From the NCBI RefSeq assembly GCF_022347565.1, contig NZ_JAKRGH010000001.1:248001-312000 (forward strand): a stretch of DNA of 64,000 nucleotides, read 5' to 3'. Within the stretch, counting starts at the first letter, position 1. Every line of letters starts with the position of its first letter. The stretch is from Vibrio sp. Of7-15 (GTDB taxonomy: Bacteria > Pseudomonadota > Gammaproteobacteria > Enterobacterales > Vibrionaceae). Positions 9,300 to 18,585 of the stretch are shown here, in pieces. The position numbers and the translations under genes were made by a program. The notes under the pieces were generated by a model, which was not told the DNA's origin, did not search any database, and saw only the letters and a program-made list of their open reading frames with translations.

Positions 9300-9413
9300 C
9301 AGGCTGTGTTTGTCTCTTCATATGGATAGCATGTCTTGTTTATTGCGTGTTGATTGAACATCTACGTAGCACTTACAAGAATAGCCACTGCATTTAAACA
9401 CAGCCTGTTTTTT
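9300..9413. terminator. Long-range 12-bp inverted repeat with T-tract, hcr/elbB convergent gap
   Basis: CAGGCTGTGTTT (9300-9311) is perfectly complementary to AAACACAGCCTG (9396-9407), with 84 nt between the arms and TTTTTT directly after. The stem and T-tract suit termination of hcr transcripts, but the large interior is unusual for a simple terminator. It could instead be a structured 3' untranslated region. Confidence 0.55.
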
Positions 9414-9415
9414 CG

Positions 9416-10066
9416 TTAGCTTAACTTCACTAACTGGTGTACTAGTTTATCAATGCCACTTGCTGCTTGCGAAATGGTTTCAGCCAGCATATAAGCAGGG
9501 GTAGAGAGTACATGGTGGTTGTCATCATATACGATCTCATCAACACAGCAGTTAATGTGCTCTCCGCCTAATTGGTTAAATGCCGAGGCAGTAGCTTCAT
9601 CTTGGCCAATCGTGCCTTTTACACCAGATCCATAAATAATCGGGATCAGCGCTGGTGCAATGCATAAGTAGCCAGCTGGTTTGTTCGCTGTGGCAAACGC
9701 TTTACATGCTTTTTCTACATCTGGGTGAACCTGACATTCAGCACCTTTAAAGGCAAAGTCGGATAAGTTCTTCGCAGCGCCAAAGCCACCTGGTACTAAT
9801 AGCGCATCAAACTCGGCAACGTTGAGTTGGGCAACATCTTGTACATTACCACGGGCCACGCGAGCTGCTTCTACTAAAACGTTGCGTGTTTCCGACATTT
9901 CTTCGCCAGTAATATGATTGATCACATGGTGCTGATCTACATTTGGTGCAAAGCAGTGCCAGCTTGCGCCTTCTTTTTCAATAGCGTGCAATGCCAGTAC
10001 CGATTCATGAATTTCAGCACCATCAAAAACACCTGAACCACTTAAAATTACGGCAATTTTTTTCAT
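9416..10066 (-). CDS. elbB: ElbB, isoprenoid biosynthesis glyoxalase-like protein (DJ-1/PfpI fold)
   Basis: A 216-residue protein of the class I glutamine amidotransferase-like/DJ-1 superfamily. It begins MKKIAVILSGSGVFDGAEIH and shows ALLVPGGFGAAKNLSDFAFK, both characteristic of ElbB, which has glyoxalase activity in E. coli and a loosely defined link to isoprenoid formation. The start is set at 10066 because AAGGGA precedes that ATG and upstream codons look non-conserved. It converges with hcr. Confidence 0.9.
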   Translation of the reverse strand: MKKIAVILSGSGVFDGAEIHESVLALHAIEKEGASWHCFAPNVDQHHVINHITGEEMSETRNVLVEAARVARGNVQDVAQLNVAEFDALLVPGGFGAAKNLSDFAFKGAECQVHPDVEKACKAFATANKPAGYLCIAPALIPIIYGSGVKGTIGQDEATASAFNQLGGEHINCCVDEIVYDDNHHVLSTPAYMLAETISQAASGIDKLVHQLVKLS

Positions 10067-10126
10067 TATGAGTCCCTTTATAAGTAGGTAATTAGCCACT
10101 GATATAACTAAGCACTCTTTTCGGCA

Positions 10127-10903
10127 TTAGCTCGGCTTTTTAGTTCCCTTAATTGTATAGATAAGTGGTACAGGGTTGCCTTCTTTTAAAATACAGAACC
10201 GATTGGGCTCGATTTCTACCATATTATCAAAGCAGTTATAGGGGCTGTATGGGTATTCATTAACATGGTCTATTTGAATGCCCGCTTGAATAAGCGCATT
10301 GATTACATCACTTAATGGGTGAGCCCAAGAAGCCATCGTGGACGTCTCCCCAGTGCAGTTTTCAGTGTAAGTTCCGCCTTCTTCTACATCGGGTTCGCTA
10401 TTATGAAAATATGAATAGCCTTCCAGCGCATCATAAATAGGATGAAATTCTGCAATGTAAAAGGTGCCGCCATCTTTTAAGCGATTGGCGACAGTGTGAG
10501 CCCATTTTTTTAAGCAGGGTAACCAACACAAGGCCCCATAAGACGTAAAGACAATATCAAATTGCTTATCATCAGCATGACCAAATTTATACACATCTGA
10601 ACAGATGAAGTCGGCGTTAAGCTGTGCTTGCTGCGCGATGTGGTTGGCTTTTTCTATGGCGACAGAGGAGAGGTCGACTCCAGTGACATGAGCACCAAGG
10701 CGTGCCCAGCCCAATGTGTCTAAACCAAAATGGCATTGTAAATGGAGTAAGCTTTTATTATTTACATCGCCAAGTTCTTCTAGCTCGATGCTGTTAAGAG
10801 GGTTATTGCCTTTTAGAAAACCGGCAACATCGTAAAACTTTGATTCGACATGAACTCTTGTTCTTTGATTCCATGCTTTTTTATTGATTTCTAAATAGTC
10901 CAT
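10127..10903 (-). CDS. Class I SAM-dependent methyltransferase
   Basis: A 258-residue cytosolic protein with a Rossmann methyltransferase core: motif I LLHLQCHFGLDTLGWA, motif II GVDLS, and a motif III region with FDIVFTSYGALCWLP. The glycine-rich loop is replaced by QCHFG, as in the ubiE/COQ5-like small-molecule subgroup. It is followed on the same strand by elbB with a 60-bp gap and may be cotranscribed with it. The substrate is unknown. Confidence 0.8.
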   Translation of the reverse strand: MDYLEINKKAWNQRTRVHVESKFYDVAGFLKGNNPLNSIELEELGDVNNKSLLHLQCHFGLDTLGWARLGAHVTGVDLSSVAIEKANHIAQQAQLNADFICSDVYKFGHADDKQFDIVFTSYGALCWLPCLKKWAHTVANRLKDGGTFYIAEFHPIYDALEGYSYFHNSEPDVEEGGTYTENCTGETSTMASWAHPLSDVINALIQAGIQIDHVNEYPYSPYNCFDNMVEIEPNRFCILKEGNPVPLIYTIKGTKKPS

Positions 10904-11064
10904 TTATTTAGTTTCCTATTGGGATATGTATTACAGACGTAAATATTACATTTATGAGTTCAGTTCAATAGCTGTATGTTTTTAATACGAAATCCTTGTC
11001 TTTGTAAATTTTATGTTAACCACTTATTTGATCGGGAATAAAAGCTGCGATATAGCTATAAATT

Positions 11065-11130
11065 AAGTTGATATACCTGTTGTGTTTATAAATTCAATCA
11101 ATAGAATACAGCTCGATTTCATATCAACTT
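11065..11130. repeat. Inverted repeat in the leader of the outer-membrane protein gene
   Basis: AAGTTGATAT (11065-11074) is perfectly complementary to ATATCAACTT (11121-11130), 16 nt before the start codon at 11147. It may fold in the 5' untranslated region or be a spaced protein-binding site. Confidence 0.45.
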
Positions 11131-11146
11131 TATAAATGGAATAAAA

Positions 11147-11710
11147 ATGAAAAAAGCAGTTATTTGTAGTTTGATGATGTTGGCTGTATCAAATTCGGCT
11201 TTGGCTGATTCTGAAGAATCTTTATATGAGATTGATCGTAGTGGTTTTTATATAGGTGTGGATGCTGCACCGACTGAACTTAGCACACCTAGTGTTACAA
11301 AGGATTTGTCAGGTGGTTATACGTTGCAAGCGGGTTATGACTATCAGTTAAATGAAAGTATTGTGATTGCACTTGAAGCTGAATACCAAAATTTAGGTGA
11401 AGGGCTTGGTTTAGATTTTGATGGATTGGGTTTAAATGTAAAACCTAAGTATTACTTTAATCTTGATGACCATGATGGCTTTTATGTTGCTGGTTTACTC
11501 GGTATGAAAGAGTATCTGATGAATGCAGCCGTTGGTTTTATGAATACACGTGAAGGATCGGGATCTGTATTTGGTATAGAAATTGGTTATGAATTTAGTA
11601 ACGGTTTTATGGTAAAAGCTGGCCATAAACAAGGCGATACACGTTTTGATAATGTAACAGAAGATGCTGAATTCACCACTAACTACATTGGCGTTGCGTA
11701 TAAATTCTAA
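11147..11710 (+). CDS. Small outer-membrane beta-barrel protein (OmpX/OmpA-like barrel)
   Basis: A 187-residue protein with a clear signal peptide (cleavage after SALA, residue 20). Alternating amphipathic strands (GFYIGVDAAP, GYTLQAGYDY, VIALEAEYQN, GFMVKAGHKQ) and a terminal aromatic TNYIGVAYKF fit insertion by the BAM machinery. The length suits an eight-stranded barrel. A possible weak hairpin follows the stop. It is not part of an obvious operon and its role is unknown. Confidence 0.8.
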   Translation: MKKAVICSLMMLAVSNSALADSEESLYEIDRSGFYIGVDAAPTELSTPSVTKDLSGGYTLQAGYDYQLNESIVIALEAEYQNLGEGLGLDFDGLGLNVKPKYYFNLDDHDGFYVAGLLGMKEYLMNAAVGFMNTREGSGSVFGIEIGYEFSNGFMVKAGHKQGDTRFDNVTEDAEFTTNYIGVAYKF

Positions 11711-11918
11711 GACGCTTAGATTCTAATCAATAAATAGTGATATTGCCTGCTTTTTATACACAAGGCAGGTATTATTGAGAAGGAGATTGGGGTTACTAAG
11801 CGCTTTTGTGATGTAGGGCTGTATACCCTAGTTTTTGATATGATCGTTAATTGGTAATCGATAGAAATGGGTAACGCTATACTAGAAGCTGTGTTTATAT
11901 TTCATAGGTTTGTATCGT

Positions 11919-12749
11919 ATGAAAAAAATCATTTTCTGCTTTCTCATTTATTTTAGTTCAAGCTCAGTCGTTTTAGCGGCACAAGAAGTGAAAGTGTCCA
12001 CGTCTGATGTATTACCTCCGTTTGTATTTAGAGATGTACAGGGGCAATTAACCGGGGTTTATATTGAGATAGTAAAAAAAGCGATATCTCGAATGCCGGA
12101 TTATACTGTGTCCTTCAACACAGCTCCTTGGGCTAGGGTAAAAAGAGAGGCAGAATCTGGGGTCGCGTTTGCAATTTTGCCACCGTATTTTCACGCTCAT
12201 GATTGGTTGACAAAATCGGAGCCTAAACGCCCTTATATTTGGCCGTATTCACTTCCGCTTTTTACTCAACATGATGTAGTGATCTGTAATGAAAAAGTCT
12301 TGATTAGACCACGATCTGTATATCCAGATGACTATCAGGGGCTGAGATTCGTTATGTGGCGAGGTGACGGGAGAGCGGGTGAAAAATTTGCCCGGATGGC
12401 AAAAGAGAAAAAAATAAACTTACACCTTTTTAATAGTATAAAAGGAACGATCCCTTTTCTACTGTCGGGAAGAGCGGATTGTACCGTCACTTCAAGAATA
12501 CCTTTCGCTTGGTATTTGAAAAAAATGAAAGAATCGGGTGAGTATGATGAATATAACCAGAGCGAAATTACTTTAAAAGAAATCGCTGTTATTTCCAGTA
12601 ACGAAGGGTACTTAGGGTATACAGATATTAATGCAGAGAAAAATTTCCCATTTAAAAAAGATTTTTCAATCAAGTTTGACATTGAGATTTACAAAATGAA
12701 GAAAAGTGGAGAAATTCAAAACATTGTTAACAGGTTTATTCGGTACTGA
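11919..12749 (+). CDS. Periplasmic solute-binding protein, family 3 type, orphan
   Basis: A 276-residue exported protein. The ATG at 11919 starts the signal peptide MKKIIFCFLIYFSSSSVVLA; a TTG nine bases upstream is in frame but less likely. The mature part begins EVKVSTSDVLPPFVF and continues GVYIEIVKKA, the usual lobe-1 pattern of SBP_bac_3, and ends MKKSGEIQNIVNRFI. No permease genes adjoin it. The ligand is unknown. Confidence 0.78.
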   Translation: MKKIIFCFLIYFSSSSVVLAAQEVKVSTSDVLPPFVFRDVQGQLTGVYIEIVKKAISRMPDYTVSFNTAPWARVKREAESGVAFAILPPYFHAHDWLTKSEPKRPYIWPYSLPLFTQHDVVICNEKVLIRPRSVYPDDYQGLRFVMWRGDGRAGEKFARMAKEKKINLHLFNSIKGTIPFLLSGRADCTVTSRIPFAWYLKKMKESGEYDEYNQSEITLKEIAVISSNEGYLGYTDINAEKNFPFKKDFSIKFDIEIYKMKKSGEIQNIVNRFIRY

Positions 12750-12813
12750 TCTGTTTTTCCACCACTTTTAATGGCTCTGGTACTTTGTTAAGTTGCTATA
12801 AAGAACTTCTCTC

Positions 12814-13680
12814 TTAAACGTGCTCAAAAATGTTGTCGCACGCTTCAGTTAAGTATTCCGAAAGTAACCTCATGTGGTTAGATTGTTGTTGCCCAACATG
12901 AAGTAATAACTCCAGTGGTGCCACCTCAGGCAACCCTTGCTCTTGTCCCAAAATGCGGTGTTTATCCGTTACTAAGCGTTTTGGTAATAGTGAAATACCT
13001 AAGCCAGCTTCTACTGCACATCCCACCCCTGATAAGCTAGTGGTAATGTAAGCCATGCGCCATTTTTTCCCTAATGAGTCAAAGGTATGAGCCATTTCGC
13101 TGCGATAAAGCCCTGTGCTGGGTAGGCCCACCAGAGGAATGGTGTCTTGGTCTAGGTTATTTTCTTGCTGGCTATCAATCCAACATAAGGGTTCAGGCCA
13201 GTTTGCTATGCCTTGCGCGCTGCCTAAGCGATGCTTGATTAAGGCGATATCTACGTCTTGGTTTTGAAATTGTGTCCAAATATCGCTGCACATGCCACTT
13301 TTTACTTCCAGCCGGACATTTGGAAATTCCTTGGCAAAGCGAGTTAAGGTTGGCATCAATTCATGAGTTGCAAAATCTTCAGGAACGCCAAGACGAATGG
13401 GCCTTTGCTCGGCATTGATTGCGGTTTGCGTGATGGCGTCTTCCATCATGGCTAAAATTCGACGCGCATAAGTCACCACTCGTTCGCCCTCTAACGTTGC
13501 CGTGGTATGGCGCTTTTTTCTGGTTAGTAACTCACAGCCTAATTGTGCTTCTAGCTTGCGGATTTGCTGACTGATTGTTGATTGCGTTAAATGAATACTT
13601 TCTGCGGCTCGGGTGAAGCTGCCGGTATCCACCACCGCCACTAAACTGCGTAACAAAACCGGATCTAAAGTGTGCTGCAT
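12814..13680 (-). CDS. LysR-type transcriptional regulator divergent from allE
   Basis: A 288-residue LysR regulator. The N-terminal winged helix-turn-helix covers about residues 5-65 (LRSLVAVVDTGSFTRAAE, TQSTISQQIRKLE), followed by a LysR substrate domain. The ATG at 13680 has AGAGG upstream and fits the family start; an in-frame GTG at 13710 is the alternative. It diverges from allE, so it is the likely local regulator of that gene, with a ureide or related metabolite as inferred effector. Confidence 0.85.
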   Translation of the reverse strand: MQHTLDPVLLRSLVAVVDTGSFTRAAESIHLTQSTISQQIRKLEAQLGCELLTRKKRHTTATLEGERVVTYARRILAMMEDAITQTAINAEQRPIRLGVPEDFATHELMPTLTRFAKEFPNVRLEVKSGMCSDIWTQFQNQDVDIALIKHRLGSAQGIANWPEPLCWIDSQQENNLDQDTIPLVGLPSTGLYRSEMAHTFDSLGKKWRMAYITTSLSGVGCAVEAGLGISLLPKRLVTDKHRILGQEQGLPEVAPLELLLHVGQQQSNHMRLLSEYLTEACDNIFEHV

Positions 13681-13856
13681 TCCATTGCCTCTAACTAGTG
13701 GTAATTCCACTGATAATAATTAAATTATTTAAATTATCAATCATTATACTTTGGTGCATACTATTACTAGCTCACCAAATTACGCATATCTAGGCAATGG
13801 ATTCAGGATGCCAGCCTATTATAAATAACCTCTCTTGTATTGAAGGATCACAAGAT

Positions 13857-14693
13857 ATGACTGATAAACACAAGTACTATTCACCACAGGGGGGCCTTCC
13901 TCCGCAAACGCAATTGCTCTCCGATCGTGCGGTATTGACTGAAGCTTACGCGATTATTCCTAAACGTGTTATGACCGATATTGTGACCAGCTTTCTGCCA
14001 TTTTGGGAAAACATGCGCATGTGGGTGATTGCTCGGCCACTGAGCGGATTTTCTGAGACGTTTTCACAATACATTGTAGAGATAGACCCCGCTGGTGGTT
14101 CAAATAAGCCAGAGCTTGACCCAAATGCAGAAGGGGTACTGTTTGTGGTTGCTGGTGAAATGGACATCACCATTGAGGGTGAAGCACACCACATGACAGA
14201 AGGTGGCTATGCGTTTATTCCACCGGGTTGTAACTGGACGGTTCATAATAATGGTGATCAACCTGTGCGTTTTCACTGGGTGAGAAAGGCGTATCAGTTT
14301 GTGGATGGCTTGGAAGTGCCAGACGCTTTTGTGACCAATGAAAATGACCTCGACCCAATTGCCATGCCCGATACCGACAATGGCTGGGCTACAACACGTT
14401 TTGTGGAGCCAACAGACATGCGTCATGACATGCACGTTAACATTGTTACGTTCCAGCCAGGTTGCGTGATCCCATTTGATGAGACTCACGTCATGGAGCA
14501 TGGCTTGTATGTACTGCAAGGTAAAGCCGTGTATCACTTAAACCAAGATTGGGTAGAAGTGGAAGCTGGCGATTTTATGTGGCTTCGCGCATTCTGCCCA
14601 CAGTCTTGTTATGCCGGTGGCCCAGGCCCGTTCCGTTATCTTTTATATAAAGACGTGAACCGCCATATGCCTTTTATCCGCCCGAGAAATTAA
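13857..14693 (+). CDS. allE: (S)-ureidoglycine aminohydrolase AllE (bicupin)
   Basis: A 278-residue bicupin of the YlbA/AllE family that converts (S)-ureidoglycine to (S)-ureidoglycolate and ammonia in allantoin breakdown. Diagnostic stretches are YYSPQGGLPPQT at the start, the first cupin around GVLFVVAGEMDITIEG, the second around ETHVMEHGLYVLQGKAVYHL with manganese-ligand candidates His/Glu, and the ending NRHMPFIRPRN. The start at 13857 is chosen because GAAGGA precedes it. It stands alone, away from the other purine genes at 21.7-35.7 and 48.8-54.7 kb, next to a divergent LysR gene. Confidence 0.93.
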   Translation: MTDKHKYYSPQGGLPPQTQLLSDRAVLTEAYAIIPKRVMTDIVTSFLPFWENMRMWVIARPLSGFSETFSQYIVEIDPAGGSNKPELDPNAEGVLFVVAGEMDITIEGEAHHMTEGGYAFIPPGCNWTVHNNGDQPVRFHWVRKAYQFVDGLEVPDAFVTNENDLDPIAMPDTDNGWATTRFVEPTDMRHDMHVNIVTFQPGCVIPFDETHVMEHGLYVLQGKAVYHLNQDWVEVEAGDFMWLRAFCPQSCYAGGPGPFRYLLYKDVNRHMPFIRPRN

Positions 14694-14706
14694 TTCTTTC
14701 TATCAT

Positions 14707-14749
14707 AAAATCCGATATCTATTACATGGGATAGATATCGGATTTTTTA
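14707..14749. terminator. Strong bidirectional terminator after allE
   Basis: AAAATCCGATATCTAT (14707-14722) pairs perfectly with ATAGATATCGGATTTT (14731-14746), with an 8-nt loop and flanking T/A tracts. It closes allE and, from the other side, the MFS gene. Confidence 0.9.
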
Positions 14750-14796
14750 TATCTGAATAAAGTAATGGCGTCTGCGGTGATACCAAGATAATTACG

Positions 14797-16044
14797 CTAA
14801 GCCTTTACTGCGGTGTTTTTCTCTGGAATGAAAACAAATAATACCGAAGTTATTGTCAGCAGCATCCCACACATTACCCAGTTGATAGTAATGCCATAAT
14901 GCTCTGATACATAACTCAGCAAGAGTGAGGCAATAACAGCACCGCAAGTAACGATAAAAGAGCTAATCGACAACATGGTAGAGCGATCGCTTTCTTGTGT
15001 ATTGTCATTCAGTAAAACGCTCTCGGAATTATTACCAACAGTAAATAAGAAGAAAAAGGTAAGGTAATAGAAGGTAAAGGAATACAAATTGTCACTGAAA
15101 GCTAATGCAACGAACACAAGGCCAGATAACCCACGAGTGGCAAACATAAGCATTTTATGTGAATCATCAAAGAGGCGGAGTAACGGTACAGATACGAGTG
15201 ATGAAGCGGCAGACATAAGGAAATACAGAGCCGAAATTACTCCAAATACAGCCACGCCATAGCCAGTGTTATTGACGATTTCTGATAAATAAGGCTGCCA
15301 AAAATTCTCTGCACTGCTTAATACCATCCCATAGACAAGGGTGGTTTGCATTAGCCTTTTTAATACAGGGTGAGTAAACGACTTTTTGATCACATTAATA
15401 CTATGGCGAACGAGGTTATTTGATTTACTGTCTACAGAAGTAGGCTGAGAAGCACTTTTCTCATTAATGATGAACAAAGTAAGAGTAAATAACATGAGAT
15501 TAGCAAGGCCAACTAAAATGATATTCAAATCATAAACAGTGCCAACTTCTAGCGAAGCTCTGGTAACGTAATCCGGCAGTAACCCCCCAATGAGTGAGCC
15601 GGCTGCGAGTCCAATCGTGACCATTACATTGACTTTGGCAACAGCGTTGTAAAATGCCTGCTCTCCCGGAAGACTCTGGAAACTATCGTAAAACCAAGCA
15701 TCTAGGGTGCCTGAGTAAATGGCGCGGGCGCTACCCAGTAAAAATGCAGCGCAGAGTAAAAGCTTAAGATCCGTTGCAAAGTACAGAGTAATGCAGCCCG
15801 ATACATTAACCAATAATGAGAATAAATACGTATTTCTACGGCCGTATTTATCTGCAACACCACCGAGGGGAATTTCTAATGCGGCGGTACTGCCAACCCA
15901 TACCGCCATGACTAGGCCTATTTTTTGAAGGTTGAGCCCACGAGATTGGAAGATTAGCACCAATACAGGGATGGCAATGCCGACAATTAACCAGTGCAGA
16001 GCTTGGTGAAAGCCATAGCGGAGCGTGAGCGCATTTCTATCCAT
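14797..16044 (-). CDS. Major facilitator superfamily transporter
   Basis: A 415-residue inner-membrane carrier with twelve predicted helices. The cytoplasmic loop-2/3 signature GGVADKYGRRNTYLF is present and the middle loop lies near residue 200. The family pattern is drug/proton antiporter-like, but the substrate is unknown. It diverges from an XRE-type regulator at 16172, a common regulator-efflux arrangement. Confidence 0.85.
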   Translation of the reverse strand: MDRNALTLRYGFHQALHWLIVGIAIPVLVLIFQSRGLNLQKIGLVMAVWVGSTAALEIPLGGVADKYGRRNTYLFSLLVNVSGCITLYFATDLKLLLCAAFLLGSARAIYSGTLDAWFYDSFQSLPGEQAFYNAVAKVNVMVTIGLAAGSLIGGLLPDYVTRASLEVGTVYDLNIILVGLANLMLFTLTLFIINEKSASQPTSVDSKSNNLVRHSINVIKKSFTHPVLKRLMQTTLVYGMVLSSAENFWQPYLSEIVNNTGYGVAVFGVISALYFLMSAASSLVSVPLLRLFDDSHKMLMFATRGLSGLVFVALAFSDNLYSFTFYYLTFFFLFTVGNNSESVLLNDNTQESDRSTMLSISSFIVTCGAVIASLLLSYVSEHYGITINWVMCGMLLTITSVLFVFIPEKNTAVKA

Positions 16045-16171
16045 GTATTGTCTCTCTATCTATTTTTATAAACATGAACAGTCTCTCACCATGATTCTTT
16101 TGCTCAATGGTTTTATGGAAAAGGTAGTATATTGATACTTATGGTGTCGATTAGAGTTATGGTGGGGAGTT

Positions 16172-16942
16172 ATGGAGAGCAGATTGGCACAAGAGGTGTG
16201 CAGTATTCTCAAAAGAGAGCTGAAGAAAGAGGGGATGTCGTACCGAGAGCTGGCAAGTCATTTGAGTATTTCTGAGGTGAGCATTAAGCGACTGCTGAAT
16301 AACCATCAATCACTTTCAATGCAAAGGCTCATTGCTATTAGTGCTTTCTTGAAGTTGACATTATCGAAACTGCTGGAAGAGGCGGAGCGCAATATCAACA
16401 CCGTCCCCTTGTTTACCAAAGAGCAAGATCAGGCATTTTTTGATTGCCCAGCTCTACATACTTTTTGGATTGAGTTAACAGAGCACCGAACAGCAAAAGA
16501 GATTGCAGAGCGTCACCAGTTAGACAAAGCATCAACGTACTTATATTTAAGGAAGTTAGAACAGGTTGGCCTGATTAAGCTAGGGCTTGATAACCAGTGT
16601 AAGCTTTGTGTGCCCACACATACCTCTTTTGAAAAAGGCTCAAAATACCCGATTTATTTTACCAGCCAAGTACTGACTCGTTTGCAGGAAAGGGTGATTG
16701 ATTTACCAGTCGAAGATGATCAGGCGTTTCTGATTACATTAAAAGCAGAGCTGACCCATGAAGAGTTTTTGGACATCACTCACAAGCTGGATGATTGGAT
16801 GTTTAACTTACTTGGCCACAGTCAGGATCGAAAAGCGCGTGAAGGGCTGGTAGTAAGCCCCTATACTTTTGGTTTTATGGCGGCGAAAGGTGCCTTTCAT
16901 GATAAATTTCCGGAGATCCATGTTTTGGATGAAGAGTTTTAA
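16172..16942 (+). CDS. XRE-type helix-turn-helix regulator with C-terminal sensor region
   Basis: A 256-residue protein. Residues about 17-70 form a Cro/C1 helix-turn-helix (MSYRELASHLSISEVSIKRLL). A second winged-helix-like segment (KEIAERHQLDKASTYLYLRKLEQVGLIKL, written here in the order HTH then wing) spans about 108-140. The C-terminal 100 residues match no domain I recognise. It diverges from the MFS gene and probably controls it. GGGGAG precedes the ATG. Confidence 0.75.
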   Translation: MESRLAQEVCSILKRELKKEGMSYRELASHLSISEVSIKRLLNNHQSLSMQRLIAISAFLKLTLSKLLEEAERNINTVPLFTKEQDQAFFDCPALHTFWIELTEHRTAKEIAERHQLDKASTYLYLRKLEQVGLIKLGLDNQCKLCVPTHTSFEKGSKYPIYFTSQVLTRLQERVIDLPVEDDQAFLITLKAELTHEEFLDITHKLDDWMFNLLGHSQDRKAREGLVVSPYTFGFMAAKGAFHDKFPEIHVLDEEF

Positions 16943-16960
16943 ATGTTAAATAATAGGGCA

Positions 16961-17728
16961 TTATTGCGAATGGGTTTTATTGCCCGTTTTCCACTTTTCT
17001 AATCCTTGATTGAAAATGGAAAGGATTTCAGGGCTTTTTTCACCTATTTTAGGAATCAACAGATAGTTAGCATTAAGTAGAAATGGCATAGGATGATGAG
17101 TGATCTGTCGCTGGATTTTTGGGTCTTGCTGTTTAAGCATGTGGTAAGCGACATGTATTTCTTCGGGTAATAAATCAATTCGCTTGTGTGCTAAACGTAG
17201 TAAATTCTGTTGGAGCTTATTAACGCGGCTCATTTTTACGTCTTCATTTTCGATCAGTTCATTTAATTCTTCACCGTAGCTATAGCCTAATCCACCACCC
17301 AAATGCATGCCTTTAATGTCTTCAATTTCGTGCCAGTCAAATTCACTATCTACATGATAAAAAAAGACAAACTCCTCATTACTCACGGGATCGCTATAGA
17401 TGAAATCCTTGGTTCTTTCTTCGTCGTACATCCATATTGCAGTGGCATCGTAGTTACCTACTTTGGCTTCGTGATAGGCTCTCGACCACGGCAGAAAATG
17501 AAACGTAACCTGATAACCTTGCGTTGCAAATACTTCTCTGATGATTTCGGCAATAAAGCCATTATTTTCAAGGTTGGGGCCAATAAAAGGTGGCCATTCA
17601 CCAGCACTGATACGAATTGTATGGCTCGGTGAGAGAGTAGTTTTTGGCAAAACACTGTCGTCTGCAACAGCCAAGGCGCTGGCTATGAAAAGACTCGCTA
17701 ACACTAATGCTTTTAGTTGTTGCAACAT
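16961..17728 (-). CDS. Periplasmic solute-binding protein, family 3 type, orphan
   Basis: A 255-residue exported protein with signal peptide MLQQLKALVLASLFIASALA. The mature sequence has the polar-amino-acid-binding layout: IRISAGEWPPF, GFIAEIIREVFATQGYQVTF, then PWSRAYHEAKVGNYDATAIW. It converges with the XRE gene, 18 bp apart. As with the other three family-3 binding proteins in the window, no permease genes are adjacent. Confidence 0.8.
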   Translation of the reverse strand: MLQQLKALVLASLFIASALAVADDSVLPKTTLSPSHTIRISAGEWPPFIGPNLENNGFIAEIIREVFATQGYQVTFHFLPWSRAYHEAKVGNYDATAIWMYDEERTKDFIYSDPVSNEEFVFFYHVDSEFDWHEIEDIKGMHLGGGLGYSYGEELNELIENEDVKMSRVNKLQQNLLRLAHKRIDLLPEEIHVAYHMLKQQDPKIQRQITHHPMPFLLNANYLLIPKIGEKSPEILSIFNQGLEKWKTGNKTHSQ

Positions 17729-17891
17729 AATAGAAGCGCCTTTGAAATTGCTTATATTATTAATCGTAGTGCTTCAAAAGGTTAATTCAATAACAGAGAC
17801 GATCTCAGCCTGCTTGTGAGTACAAAATTTTGTTTATATTGCATGTGCTTAGAGTTTCATTGAGCAGAGTGGAAGAGATATCACTATAGGG

Positions 17892-17922
17892 TGTAATTGC
17901 ACCTGCTTTAGATGCAATTACA
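17892..17922. repeat. 10-bp-arm hairpin between catB-like gene and binding-protein gene
   Basis: TGTAATTGCA (17892-17901) and TGCAATTACA (17913-17922) are perfectly complementary with an 11-nt loop. It lies just past the 3' end of the acetyltransferase gene and may terminate it, though no T-tract follows in that direction; on the plus strand GTGGTGTTTTT follows. Confidence 0.5.
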
Positions 17923-17949
17923 GTGGTGTTTTTAACTCGCTAAAGCCTC

Positions 17950-18585
17950 TTATTTTTGTTCTTGAAACTGGGAATGAGCCCGTTCAAGAGCATCAATATT
18001 ATTACTGCAAATAACATCTCGTAAGGCTTCAAATTTTGTTTCTGGCCAGTCATAAATCTTCATAGCGAGTAAGCGTTTGATATCTTCTTCAGGGAAACGT
18101 AAACGAATTTTCTTTGCAGGGCTTCCTCCAACAACAGTATAGGGTTCGACACTTTTTGTGACGACGCTGTTTGCGGCTACGATGGCCCCTTCACCAATGT
18201 GTACGCCGGGCATGATCATAGCTCGCATTCCAATCCAGCAGCCGTCTCCTAGTATTGTATCGCCTTTTGATTCATACGCTTGTTCGATGTTATCCATAAA
18301 CGGGTAGAGGGAAATCCAATCTGCGCGATGTGTGTGGTTTCCACCCATTAAAATCACGGCTTCGGCACCAATGCAAACATAGTCACCAATGGCTAACTTA
18401 TCTATTTCCCACCTAGGCTCCCAGTGCTTACTGATCTCATCGCCATGAAGGTAGCGGACTACAGATTGCTCGAACCCATTGTCGTAGGCATCGCTGTAGT
18501 AGCTGTGTGTCCCTTTAATTGAGATATTTTTGTTTTTGACTGTCTCATGGAGCATTTCCATTTTAGACCAGTGTTTTACTGTCAT
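17950..18585 (-). CDS. CatB/Vat-family xenobiotic O-acetyltransferase (hexapeptide repeat)
   Basis: A 211-residue left-handed beta-helix acetyltransferase. The hexapeptide turns (DYVCIGAEAVILMG, DGCWIGMRAMIMPG, GEGAIVAANSVVTKSVEPYTVVGGSPAKKI) and the overall layout resemble type-B chloramphenicol acetyltransferases. The catalytic histidine should be H86 in GGNHTHRADW. It could acetylate chloramphenicol or a related compound, but only assay can tell. It borders an AT-rich non-conserved stretch, so it may belong to the same accessory segment. Confidence 0.85.
   Translation of the reverse strand: MTVKHWSKMEMLHETVKNKNISIKGTHSYYSDAYDNGFEQSVVRYLHGDEISKHWEPRWEIDKLAIGDYVCIGAEAVILMGGNHTHRADWISLYPFMDNIEQAYESKGDTILGDGCWIGMRAMIMPGVHIGEGAIVAANSVVTKSVEPYTVVGGSPAKKIRLRFPEEDIKRLLAMKIYDWPETKFEALRDVICSNNIDALERAHSQFQEQK

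Noticed and set aside
13741-13856. Shared purine palindrome upstream of allE
   Set aside because: No ATTGTATACAAT-like site is present; the only TATAC-containing text (TTATACTTTGG) is not palindromic.
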